DNA from: DATAEK01 sp036258055
GTDB taxonomy: Bacteria > Acidobacteriota > Vicinamibacteria > Vicinamibacterales > 2-12-FULL-66-21
Assembly (NCBI GenBank): GCA_036258055.1
Contig: DATAEK010000037.1
Location: forward strand, 1 to 64,000
Reading direction: 5' to 3'
Length of the DNA stretch: 64,000 nucleotides
The notes below the pieces were generated by a model that saw nothing but the letters and a program-made list of their open reading frames with translations, ran no database searches and was not told the origin of the DNA. The stretch's first letter is position 1, and every line of letters begins with the position of its first letter. Shown here in pieces: positions 40,490 to 48,520 of this stretch. A program made the translations under genes and the position numbers.

Positions 40490-42235
40490 GTGGCAGTAAG
40501 GCGCGGCGTCGTGCTCGTGCTCGTGCTCATCTTCGTGGCCGTCGCCGTCTCGGTGACCGGCCTCGTCGTCACCGCGTTGCTCGTCGGCCGGGAGCCTCGG
40601 ATAACGGCCAATTCCACACTCGTTCTTCGTGTGGGCGGCGATCTTCAGGAAACCGATCCGGGCGGCGTGATCGGGCAATTCCTCGAGGCCCCGCCGACCG
40701 TGCGGGCGTTGGTCGAAGAACTGCGCAAGGCCAAGGTGGACTCGCGGATCACGAGCGTCATCATCCGCCCGACGAGTACCGCCGGGTTGTGGGGCAAGGT
40801 CCAGGAAGTTCGCGACGCGATCATCGATTTCAAACGCTCGAAGAAGCCGATCATCGGTTATCTGGAATACGGCGGCGAGCAGGAGTTCTACCTCGCGAGC
40901 GCGTGCGACAAGGTGTTCCTGATGCCGACGGCGTCGCTCGACCTGACCGGCATCGCGAGCTACGAGCTGTTCCTGCGCGGCACGCTCGACAAGATCGGCG
41001 CGTATCCTGATGCACTTCACATCGGCGACTACAAGACCGCCTCCAACACGTTCACCGAGCACACCTACACGCCGGCGCATCGCGAGATGGCCGAATCGCT
41101 CAACACCGACCTTTACCAGCAGCTCGTGCGGGGTCTCGCGGACGGCCGTCACAAATCCGAAGCCGAGGTCCGGCGGCTGATCGATCACGGGCCGTATCTG
41201 CCGGAGGATGCCGTCCGCGCCGGGCTGGTCGACGATGTCGCCTACGAAGACGAGCTCGACGACAAAGTGCAGCTCGGGAAGGGCGCGTCGCACTTCATCG
41301 AACAGAACCAGTATCGGGAGATCAGCGGGGTGTCGCTCGGCCTGAACACCGGCCCCCGTATCGCGGTGATCTACGCGGTGGGCATCATCAGCTCGTGGCA
41401 GAGCAGCGACAACTCGCCGCAGGGGCAGGTCGTCGGCTCGGACACCATCATCGAATACCTCCGGAAAGCCCGCGCCGACAGTTCGATCAAGGCGATCGTG
41501 CTGCGGATCGACAGCCCGGGCGGATCCGCGATTGCCTCGGATGTCATCTGGCGCGAAATCATGCTGACGCGGGATGTGAAACCGGTCATCGCGTCGATGT
41601 CCGACGTGGCCGCATCGGGCGGCTACTACATCGCCATGCCGGCGCACGCCATCGTCGCGCAGCCCGCCACGCTGACCGGGTCGATCGGCGTCGTGATGGT
41701 CAAGTTCGTGATCGACGGCACGCTGAAGAAGCTGGGCTTGAACATGGAGAACGTGCGGCAGGGACGCTACGCCGATCTCTACTCGCCGATCCGGCCCTTC
41801 TCACCTGAAGAGCGGACGAAAGTCGAAGAGCAGATGCAGGCGACCTACGCGTCGTTTGTCGAGAAGGCCGCTGCCGGCCGCAACACCACTCCGGAACGAA
41901 TCGACGCGATCGGTCAGGGCCGGGTGTGGACGGGGAAGCAGGCCAAGGAGCTGGGACTCGTGGACGAGCTCGGCGGGCTCGAGCGGGCGCTCGCAATCGC
42001 CAAGCAGCAAGCGCGGATCGCGCAGGACACCGAAGTGCAGGTCGTCGTCTATCCGCCGCGCAAGTCGATCTACGACCTCGTGAGCAACCCGTTCGGCAGG
42101 ACGGAGGGCGCCTCGACGCTGGCGTCGCTGCTCGGGTTCAAGGATCCGCGGGCGCTCGAAACGCTGACCGCGCCGATACGCGTCTTTCGTCGCGGCGAGC
42201 CGCTGGCGCTCATGCCAAACGTGTTCGTGAGATGA
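40490..42235 (+). CDS. sppA: Signal peptide peptidase SppA (67K, two-domain type)
   Basis: A 581-residue inner-membrane protease that degrades cleaved signal peptides. One N-terminal membrane helix (LVLVLIFVAVAVSVTGLVVTAL) is followed by tandem SppA/ClpP-like domains. The catalytic Lys is Lys182 in IGDYKTASNTF in the first domain, and the nucleophile Ser376 is in VAASGGYYIAM in the second, reproducing the split Ser-Lys dyad of long-form SppA. TGSIGV and GRVWTG are further family motifs. Start GTG 40490 has a strong ribosome site (GAGGGGAGG). Single gene. Confidence 0.93.
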   Translation: MAVRRGVVLVLVLIFVAVAVSVTGLVVTALLVGREPRITANSTLVLRVGGDLQETDPGGVIGQFLEAPPTVRALVEELRKAKVDSRITSVIIRPTSTAGLWGKVQEVRDAIIDFKRSKKPIIGYLEYGGEQEFYLASACDKVFLMPTASLDLTGIASYELFLRGTLDKIGAYPDALHIGDYKTASNTFTEHTYTPAHREMAESLNTDLYQQLVRGLADGRHKSEAEVRRLIDHGPYLPEDAVRAGLVDDVAYEDELDDKVQLGKGASHFIEQNQYREISGVSLGLNTGPRIAVIYAVGIISSWQSSDNSPQGQVVGSDTIIEYLRKARADSSIKAIVLRIDSPGGSAIASDVIWREIMLTRDVKPVIASMSDVAASGGYYIAMPAHAIVAQPATLTGSIGVVMVKFVIDGTLKKLGLNMENVRQGRYADLYSPIRPFSPEERTKVEEQMQATYASFVEKAAAGRNTTPERIDAIGQGRVWTGKQAKELGLVDELGGLERALAIAKQQARIAQDTEVQVVVYPPRKSIYDLVSNPFGRTEGASTLASLLGFKDPRALETLTAPIRVFRRGEPLALMPNVFVR

Positions 42236-42327
42236 CCCGACGTCAATGGCCAAGATTGCCAGGCGTGCCGATATTGCCAAAGCTGAATCGCGGCGGTTTG
42301 GCATTTCCGGCGTTCGTGGCAATTCCG

Positions 42328-44244
42328 TCAGGCCGTCAGCTGCGCGAGCGCTTCGCGGTTGATGTTGATTCGCATCTTCTCGCGCGCCTTGGTCATGTAG
42401 GAACTGTAGAAGCGGTTGCGCTGCTCGTTGAGCAGCTCCGTCTTCACCCCGTCCCGCGCCTTTGCCATCTCGGCGTCGGTGACATTCGCCTTTTCCAGCA
42501 CCTTCACTACCACCGCTCCCGTGTCGGTGACGATCGGATCGCTCACGCCGCCAACGGGTAGCGTGAAGGCCACCGCGTCCACGGCGGGGCTGATTCCCGC
42601 ATCACCGATCGGCGCGCCCCGCGCGATGAGGTCGGTCGTCTTGGCTTCGAGTCCGGCTGACTTCGCAATGGCCGTGAAGTCGCCAGTCTTGAGCTGCGCC
42701 GCGAGCGCGGCCGCCTTCTGTCGTGCCGTTTCGACCGATTTTTCCTTGACGACATCCTCGCGGACGCGCGCTTTGACCTCTTCGAGTGACGGATCGCGCG
42801 CATCCTGATGGCCCGTGACCGTGATGAACGCGAATCCCTGCGGCGTTCGGATGGCTTCGCTGACCTCGCCGTCCTTCATCTCGAACGCGCGTTCCGCCAC
42901 GCCCTGCGCCATGCCCAGGCCGGCAATCGGCTCATTGCGCGCGAAGAAGCCCGACTCGCCGACGATCAGGCCTCGCGGCTTGGCCACGGTGTCGAAGTCC
43001 GCGGGCTTCTTCAACTGACTCGCCACGCCGTCAGCCGTGCGCTGCGCTTCGGTCTGCGCGCGATCCTGCTTCAGCTGATCCTCGATCTGGGCTTTGACTT
43101 CTTCGAGCGAACGCTTGGAGGCCGGTTTCTTTTCGACGACCTTGATAATGTGATAGCCGAACTGCGTTTTCACGAGATCGCTGATCTGTCCGGGCTGCAG
43201 CGAGAACGCCACCTTGTCGAACTCGGGCACCATCTGGCCCTTGGGAAAGAAGTCGAGGTCGCCGCCTTTCTTGGCGCTGCCCTCGTCCTCTGAAAACTTC
43301 GTCGCGAGCTCGGCGAAGTCAGCTCCGCCCTTGATCTTCGCGAGCAGATCCTCCGCCTGCTTTTTCACCGCCGCATCGTCTTTGCCTTCGGTCTTGAGGA
43401 GGATGTGGCTCGCGCGCACCTGCTCGGGCGACGAATACTGTTGCTCGTTGTCCTCGTAGTAACGCTGGACGTCCTGCGGCGAAACCTGGGTCCGCTCGCG
43501 TATGGCCTGCAGATCGACGAGCGCGTAGCGCACCTTGCGTTTCTCGGGGATCCGGTATTCAGCCTTGTGATCGTTGAATCGCGTGGCGATCTCCGCGTCG
43601 GTCACCGTCGTCGCGTCGCGGAATTTGTCGGACGGGAACGACACGAAGGCGAGCTTCACCTTTTCGTTGCGACGCTTGATTTCCTTGGTGACTTCCGCAT
43701 CGCTCACGGTGAGCCAGTCCGTCAGCGCGCCTTGCAGCTTGGCGATCGTGATCCCCCGCCGGATCTGCTCCTCGAACTCTGACGGCCGGAGCGGCGGTTC
43801 GTTGGACTCGAGGATCTGACGATAGCGCTGATCGCCAATGAACTGCCCGTTTTCCTGGAACGCCGGCATCGCCAGGATCCGCGCGCGGACTTCCTCGTCA
43901 CTGGCGGTGATCCCCAGGCGCTCGGCCTCGGCGAGGGCCGCTTCCTCATCGATCATCTGCTGGATGATGCGCTGGTCGATGCCGAGCTGCTTCAGCAGCT
44001 TCTCGTCGATGTTTCCGCCGTAGGCTCGACGGTACGCCTGCATCTGCTGCTGGTACACGCGACGGAAGTGGGTGACGGTGATGTCCCGGCCTTCGACGGA
44101 CGCGACCACGTCGTGGACGCCGGTGCCAAGTGGGCGATTGCGGAGGAAGTTGGGAATGTAGAGCAGGATGAACGCCACCACCACGATGAACAGGCTCCAC
44201 TTCAGCCAGTTCTTGTGCCGGCGCATCCGGTCGAGCATTGTCAT
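42328..44244 (-). CDS. PpiD/SurA-like membrane-anchored peptidyl-prolyl isomerase
   Basis: A 638-residue periplasmic foldase. A short cytoplasmic N-terminus and one membrane helix (LKWSLFIVVVAFILLYIPNFL) come first. A SurA_N-type helical region (~40-220, with QQMIDEEAALAEAERLG) follows, then a parvulin PPIC domain (~255-360: RASHILLKTEG, FSEDEGSAKKGGDLDFFPKG, VKTQFGYHIIKV). A second, degenerate C-terminal region ends the chain. Layout is that of PpiD. It helps outer-membrane and secreted proteins fold. Start ATG 44244 gives MTMLDRMRRHKNW; ATG 44238 two codons later is an alternative. Divergent from the GGDEF gene. Confidence 0.9.
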   Translation of the reverse strand: MTMLDRMRRHKNWLKWSLFIVVVAFILLYIPNFLRNRPLGTGVHDVVASVEGRDITVTHFRRVYQQQMQAYRRAYGGNIDEKLLKQLGIDQRIIQQMIDEEAALAEAERLGITASDEEVRARILAMPAFQENGQFIGDQRYRQILESNEPPLRPSEFEEQIRRGITIAKLQGALTDWLTVSDAEVTKEIKRRNEKVKLAFVSFPSDKFRDATTVTDAEIATRFNDHKAEYRIPEKRKVRYALVDLQAIRERTQVSPQDVQRYYEDNEQQYSSPEQVRASHILLKTEGKDDAAVKKQAEDLLAKIKGGADFAELATKFSEDEGSAKKGGDLDFFPKGQMVPEFDKVAFSLQPGQISDLVKTQFGYHIIKVVEKKPASKRSLEEVKAQIEDQLKQDRAQTEAQRTADGVASQLKKPADFDTVAKPRGLIVGESGFFARNEPIAGLGMAQGVAERAFEMKDGEVSEAIRTPQGFAFITVTGHQDARDPSLEEVKARVREDVVKEKSVETARQKAAALAAQLKTGDFTAIAKSAGLEAKTTDLIARGAPIGDAGISPAVDAVAFTLPVGGVSDPIVTDTGAVVVKVLEKANVTDAEMAKARDGVKTELLNEQRNRFYSSYMTKAREKMRININREALAQLTA

Positions 44245-44476
44245 GTCTTGAGCAGCCTTTGAGGGCCCGGTCGGCGCAGCGCCGGGCGGTCGGATCGTCA
44301 ATCCGCTGAAAACTGAAAACGTCAATTATGCCACGAACTTGCCGGCCTCCGGGGACGCCGGTCCGATCGCGCGGGCGAGGGCGATCCAGGAGCCCGGATT
44401 AAGGTCCTGCTGTGGTAATATTTATGGATAGAAGCACTTAGAAGGATTCGCCATTCCAAATGGGACGCAGAGCCGA

Positions 44477-45607
44477 TTGACGGGGACTGGTCGGCAGTCT
44501 CGCGCCCGTCGCCCATCCAGCAGGAAGAGCCTGACGTCGAGCCGTACGGATCTGGCCGACAGGATCCGGCCTCTGCAGACGGCGCTCCGGCGCAAGCTGG
44601 CACGCGCTGACGTCTTCGCCCAGATTGTCCGGGCGGTCAACTCCAGCCTCGATCCGGAGCGTGTGGCCGAGACGATTGTCGCGCAGGCCGCTGACTGGGT
44701 TCCCGCGCCGATCTGGCTTTTGCTGGCGGTCGATGACGCCGGCCGGACGCGGGTGATGGCCGGGCGGGCGCTGACGCCGGCGCTCGACAAAGCCGCCCAG
44801 GTCGTGGGCCATTGGGTGATGCGGAACCGCTCCACGTTCCGGACGGCGAACATTTCCACCGATCGGCGGCTGACGAAGCTCGAGGGGGTGGATGGGACCT
44901 CGGCCGCGGTGGGGTTTCCGCTGGATTGCCGGGGACGGACGATTGGCGCCGTTGTGGCCCTGGATCGCGGTCCGTCGCGCCGGGAACCGCAGTTCACCGA
45001 CGACACGCAGGCGGCCGTCGTCCGGGCACTGGAGCCCGGAGCCATCGCGCTCGATAACGCGTTACGGGTGCAGCGCGTCGAGGGACTGTCGGTCACCGAC
45101 GACCTCACCCAGCTGTACAACTCGCGGTACCTGTCGCAGGTGCTGCACCGGGAGTCGAAGCGCGCAACGCGCAGCGGGCGCCCCCTCTCGCTGCTGTTCA
45201 TCGATCTCGACGGGTTCAAGACGGTCAACGACACGCATGGCCATCTGTTCGGAAGCCGGGCGCTCGTCGAGGCGGCGAGCGTGATTCGCGCGAGTGCGCG
45301 CGAAACGGACGTGGTTTCACGATTTGGCGGGGACGAGTTCGCCTTGGTGCTGCCCGACACCGGCGCCGAGGGCGCCGTCGCGGTCGGCGAGCGTATCCGC
45401 GAGCGGATTGCGGCGCACAGGTTTCTCCAGTCCGAGGGACTCAGCATCGCGCTGACGGTGTCGGTCGGAGTCGCGACGCTGCCGGACATCTCGGTATCGG
45501 CCGAAGGCTTGATCCAGGCGGCCGACGACGCGATGTACTGGGTGAAGGATCGAGGGAAGAACGGCATCCACGTGGCGGGTACTGAGACGTTGAAGTTCGA
45601 GCGGTGA
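44477..45607 (+). CDS. GAF-GGDEF diguanylate cyclase
   Basis: A ~376-residue cytoplasmic enzyme making cyclic di-GMP. A GAF domain (~40-195) senses an unknown ligand. The GGDEF domain (~205-370) has DDLTQLYNSRYL at its start, the metal Asp in LLFIDLDGFKTVNDTHGH, the signature RFGGDEFALVLP and a product-inhibition I-site RETD placed five residues before GGDEF, so it looks fully active. The start is uncertain: TTG 44477 is the longest supported, and the first ~25 residues are basic and low complexity. It sits just upstream of mreB in the same direction (61-bp gap). Confidence 0.88.
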   Translation: MTGTGRQSRARRPSSRKSLTSSRTDLADRIRPLQTALRRKLARADVFAQIVRAVNSSLDPERVAETIVAQAADWVPAPIWLLLAVDDAGRTRVMAGRALTPALDKAAQVVGHWVMRNRSTFRTANISTDRRLTKLEGVDGTSAAVGFPLDCRGRTIGAVVALDRGPSRREPQFTDDTQAAVVRALEPGAIALDNALRVQRVEGLSVTDDLTQLYNSRYLSQVLHRESKRATRSGRPLSLLFIDLDGFKTVNDTHGHLFGSRALVEAASVIRASARETDVVSRFGGDEFALVLPDTGAEGAVAVGERIRERIAAHRFLQSEGLSIALTVSVGVATLPDISVSAEGLIQAADDAMYWVKDRGKNGIHVAGTETLKFER

Positions 45608-45668
45608 GCCGCGATCGCGGAGTCGGGGCTACGCCAGCCGTCCGTCCGGCCGTTCAAGGAGTTTCTGT

Positions 45669-46694
45669 TTGAGCCTGCGTTCTTTGTTTTCGCTCTTCTC
45701 GAGCGATCTGGCGATCGATCTCGGTACCGCCAATACCTGTGTGTACGCACGGGGTAAGGGGATCGTCGTCAACGAACCATCGATTGTCGCCATCAACAAG
45801 GTGAACGGCCGCATCGAAGCCGTCGGCAAGGACGCCAAGGACATGCTCGGGCGCACGCCCGGCAACATCGTGGCGATCAAGCCGATGAAGGACGGCGTCA
45901 TCGCCGACTTCGAGGTCACCGAGAAGATGCTGACCTACTTCATCAAAAAGGCGCACAATCGCAACGTCTGGGTCCGGCCTCGTATCGTCATCGGCGTCCC
46001 GTCGGAGATCACGCAGGTCGAGAAGCGCGCCGTCAAGGACAGCGCGTATCGCGCGAAAGCCAGCGAGGTCCACCTCGTCGAGGAAGCGATGGCCGCGGCT
46101 ATCGGCGCCGGCATGCCCATCACCGAGCCGTCGGGAAACATGATCGTGGACATCGGCGGCGGCACGACCGACATCGCCGTCATCTCGCTCGCGGGCATCG
46201 TCTACAGCAAGGCTGTGAGGGTCGCCGGCAACGAGATGGACGAGGCGATCATCCAGTACATCAAGAAGACCTACAATTTGCTCATCGGCGAGCGGACCGC
46301 GGAAGCAATCAAGATGGAAGTGGGGTCCGCGTACCCGCTCGAAGAGCGGATGACGATGGAGATCAAGGGACGGCATCTCATCGAAGGGGTGCCGAAGACG
46401 ATCACGATTTCCGATGAGGAGATTCGCGAAGCGCTGGCGGAGACGGTGAACGTCATCGTCGATGCGGTGCGGGTGGCACTCGAGCGCACGCCGCCCGAGC
46501 TCTCCGCGGACATCGTGGATCGCGGCATCGTGCTGACCGGCGGTGGCTCGCTGCTGAAGAACCTCGACAAGCGGCTTCGTGAGGAGACGGGGCTGCCGCT
46601 GGCGATGGCCGAGGATCCGCTGTCGTCGGTCGTCCTCGGCGCCGGCAAGATGCTGTCGGACTTCAACCTGTTGAGAAAGATATCGATCGACTGA
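45669..46694 (+). CDS. mreB: Rod shape-determining protein MreB
   Basis: A 341-residue bacterial actin that forms membrane-bound filaments guiding lateral wall synthesis. The N-terminus has the membrane-binding and phosphate-1 region SSDLAIDLGTANTCVY, followed by VAIKPMKDGVIADFEV, the phosphate-2 motif GNMIVDIGGGTTDIAVISL and the adenosine motif GIVLTGGGSLLKNLDKRL. The start is a TTG at 45669 with AAGGAG 8 nt upstream, giving the family-typical MSLRSLFSLFSSDL. It heads the elongasome genes mreB-mreC-mreD-mrdA-rodA, although a 370-bp repeat-containing gap separates it from mreC. Confidence 0.97.
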   Translation: MSLRSLFSLFSSDLAIDLGTANTCVYARGKGIVVNEPSIVAINKVNGRIEAVGKDAKDMLGRTPGNIVAIKPMKDGVIADFEVTEKMLTYFIKKAHNRNVWVRPRIVIGVPSEITQVEKRAVKDSAYRAKASEVHLVEEAMAAAIGAGMPITEPSGNMIVDIGGGTTDIAVISLAGIVYSKAVRVAGNEMDEAIIQYIKKTYNLLIGERTAEAIKMEVGSAYPLEERMTMEIKGRHLIEGVPKTITISDEEIREALAETVNVIVDAVRVALERTPPELSADIVDRGIVLTGGGSLLKNLDKRLREETGLPLAMAEDPLSSVVLGAGKMLSDFNLLRKISID

Positions 46695-47064
46695 CGCGCC
46701 GCTGTCTGCTGTCCGCTGTCCGCTCCCCGCGGTGTACTGCGACCAGCACGAAAAACCTGATGACCATGACAGCCGTGCCCGATGAACGTTCGAGATGGGA
46801 TGGGCGCCTACGTGGGCAGCGCTTACGTGGGAGCGAACAGAGCCGGCCGTGCTGGGATGACGTCCAGCGTGGCCTGGTGGTGAATCAGCCGCGCCTGCGG
46901 CCCGCGCCGAGCGCAAACGCGCGAGGCGCGAGCGAACAGAGTCGGCCGTGCTGGGATGACGTCCAGTACGACCAGGTGGTGAATCAGCCGCGCCTGCGGC
47001 CCGCGCCGAGCGCGAACGCGCGAGGCGCGAGCGAGCGGGGGTGGGGCCCCGCGAGCACTAAGTA
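46695..47064. other. mreB-mreC spacer with short and 99-bp tandem repeats
   Basis: The gap starts with CTGTCCGCT words (46702-46725), continues through a duplicated TACGTGGG element (about 46809-46830) and is then filled by a 99-bp tandem duplication (46831-47028 plus a partial third copy) listed separately. A 101-codon ORF spans most of it. Confidence 0.7.
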
Positions 47065-47065
47065 A
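46760..47065 (+). CDS. Possible small protein built of 33-residue tandem repeats
   Basis: A 101-codon ORF (ATG 46760) whose stop codon overlaps the mreC start (TAATG). Because the DNA repeat is exactly 99 bp, it encodes two 33-residue units, each beginning SEQSRPCWDDVQ and ending RPAPSANARGA. The two DNA copies differ at 7 positions: two synonymous changes and one block that changes three codons. Against coding: no ribosome site, no known family and an unusual composition. It may be a true small envelope-linked protein or a spurious frame across an intergenic repeat. Confidence 0.3.
   Translation: MTMTAVPDERSRWDGRLRGQRLRGSEQSRPCWDDVQRGLVVNQPRLRPAPSANARGASEQSRPCWDDVQYDQVVNQPRLRPAPSANARGASERGWGPASTK
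46831..47028. repeat. Two tandem copies of a 99-bp unit
   Basis: Copy 1 spans 46831-46929 and copy 2 46930-47028; they match at 92 of 99 positions. A partial third copy starts GAGCGAGCGGGG at 47029. Each unit contains GCCGAGCGC and GCGCGAGGCGC words and the stretch GCCGTGCTGGGATGACGTCC. Confidence 0.93.
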
Positions 47066-47946
47066 TGCTGGATATCCGGCAGCGCACCGGCTACCTCTTT
47101 CTCGCCGTCATGGTCGGCCACGTCATCCTGATTTCCGCGCAGGTGCCGACGAAGACTGGCGTTCCCGTGCTCGAAGGGGTGACGTTCGGGATTTTCTCGC
47201 GCGTTCAGCGCGCGACCGCGGGCATCGTCGGCGGCGTCCGGAACAGCTGGGGCAATTACGTGGCGCTGCGCGGCGCGCGGGTCGAGAACGAGGCGCTGCA
47301 CAAGCAGGTGGCCGATCTCGAAGTGCGTCTGCAGGAGCAGCGTGCGCTTGCGGCGCGCGCCGTGCGCCTCCAGGAATTGATGGACCTGAAGACGAACACA
47401 TCGCTGCCGACGATCGCGGCTGAGATCATCGCCGGCAACCCGAATCCGGGCATGATGACCGTCACCATCGACCGCGGATCGGCTGACGGCGTTCAGGCCA
47501 ACATGGCCGTGATCTCACCGAAGGGCATCGTGGGGCGTGTTGTGGGCAATCCGGCGTCGCACGCCGCGCGCGTCCAACTCATCATGGACCGCAGCGCGGC
47601 GGCCGGTGCGATTGGTGAGCGTTCGCGCGCGGGCGGCATGGTCGTGGGTATCGACGGGGATCCGCCGTTGCGCATGGATCTCGTCTCGAACCTCGCCGAC
47701 ATCAACCCGGGTGACGTGATCGTTACTTCCGGCGTGGACGGCATCTATCCGAAGGGTTTTGCCATCGGCACGGTCGAGAAGTCCGAGCGCGGCAGCAAGC
47801 TGTATCGCGCGATCACCGTGCGGCCGGTCGTGGACTTCTCGAGTCTGGAAGAAGTGCTGGTCGTGCTCGTACCCGCGCACGGCGCAACGTCGGACCGCGC
47901 GGCGCCAGCGACGCCCGCGGCGGCCTCGGGCGCGAAACCGAAATGA
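47065..47946 (+). CDS. mreC: Rod shape-determining protein MreC
   Basis: A 293-residue membrane-anchored periplasmic protein that activates the elongasome. An N-terminal membrane helix (YLFLAVMVGHVILISAQV) is followed by a coiled coil (~75-110, ENEALHKQVADLEVRLQEQ) and the two beta-barrel domain (~120-270) with GMMTVTIDRGSADGV, VVGNPASHAARVQLI and GDVIVTSGVDGIYPKGF. The tail is Ala/Pro-rich. Start ATG 47065; the stop overlaps mreD by 4 nt (ATGA), so mreC and mreD are coupled. Confidence 0.95.
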   Translation: MLDIRQRTGYLFLAVMVGHVILISAQVPTKTGVPVLEGVTFGIFSRVQRATAGIVGGVRNSWGNYVALRGARVENEALHKQVADLEVRLQEQRALAARAVRLQELMDLKTNTSLPTIAAEIIAGNPNPGMMTVTIDRGSADGVQANMAVISPKGIVGRVVGNPASHAARVQLIMDRSAAAGAIGERSRAGGMVVGIDGDPPLRMDLVSNLADINPGDVIVTSGVDGIYPKGFAIGTVEKSERGSKLYRAITVRPVVDFSSLEEVLVVLVPAHGATSDRAAPATPAAASGAKPK

Positions 47947-48461
47947 GGACCGCGGGCATCCTGCTGGCGCTGGTGGCGGCGCTGGCGATTCAGACCTCGC
48001 TCGCGGGGTTGACGGTCGGCGGCACCACGGCGGTAAACCTGGTTCTCGTGACGGTCGTGTTCGTCGCGCTGTCGTTCGGCGCGGTGACTGGCGTGCTCGC
48101 GGGAACGGTCGGCGGTCTGTTGCAGGATGCACTGGCCGGCGGGATCATCGGGATCGGCGGTCTCGCGAAATCGCTGGTCGGGTTCGTCGTCGGAGTCCTC
48201 GGGGCACAGTTCATCGTGTCCCAGACGGTGCCGCGGTTCGTGATGTTCGTGGGCGCGACGATCCTGCACGAGGCCTGCTTTCAGGCGCTGCATGCGCTCG
48301 TCGAGGCCCGGCCGTTTCGGATGAGTTATTCGACGGTCCTGATGCAGGCGTCGATCAACGCGTGCCTCGGCATCCTGGCGTTCTGGGTGGTGGAGAGCGG
48401 TCCGAAGATGCTGGAGCGGCGGCGCGCCAGCCGCACGAGCTTGAGCCGCCGCCGGTTTTGA
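47943..48461 (+). CDS. mreD: Rod shape-determining protein MreD
   Basis: A 172-residue integral-membrane partner of MreC. Five to six hydrophobic helices are visible: ILLALVAALAIQTSLAGLTV, LVLVTVVFVALSFGAVTGVL, the GLLQDALAGGIIGIGGLAKS loop characteristic of MreD, FVVGVLGAQFIVSQ, MFVGATILHEACF and ACLGILAFWVVE. Start ATG 47943 overlaps mreC. A 59-bp gap leads to mrdA. Confidence 0.93.
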   Translation: MRTAGILLALVAALAIQTSLAGLTVGGTTAVNLVLVTVVFVALSFGAVTGVLAGTVGGLLQDALAGGIIGIGGLAKSLVGFVVGVLGAQFIVSQTVPRFVMFVGATILHEACFQALHALVEARPFRMSYSTVLMQASINACLGILAFWVVESGPKMLERRRASRTSLSRRRF

Positions 48462-48520
48462 ATGCGAACGTCCTCGCGTAGCGCGCAGCGCCCCGGCGAG
48501 GGAAGGGTTCGGGTAGTCCT

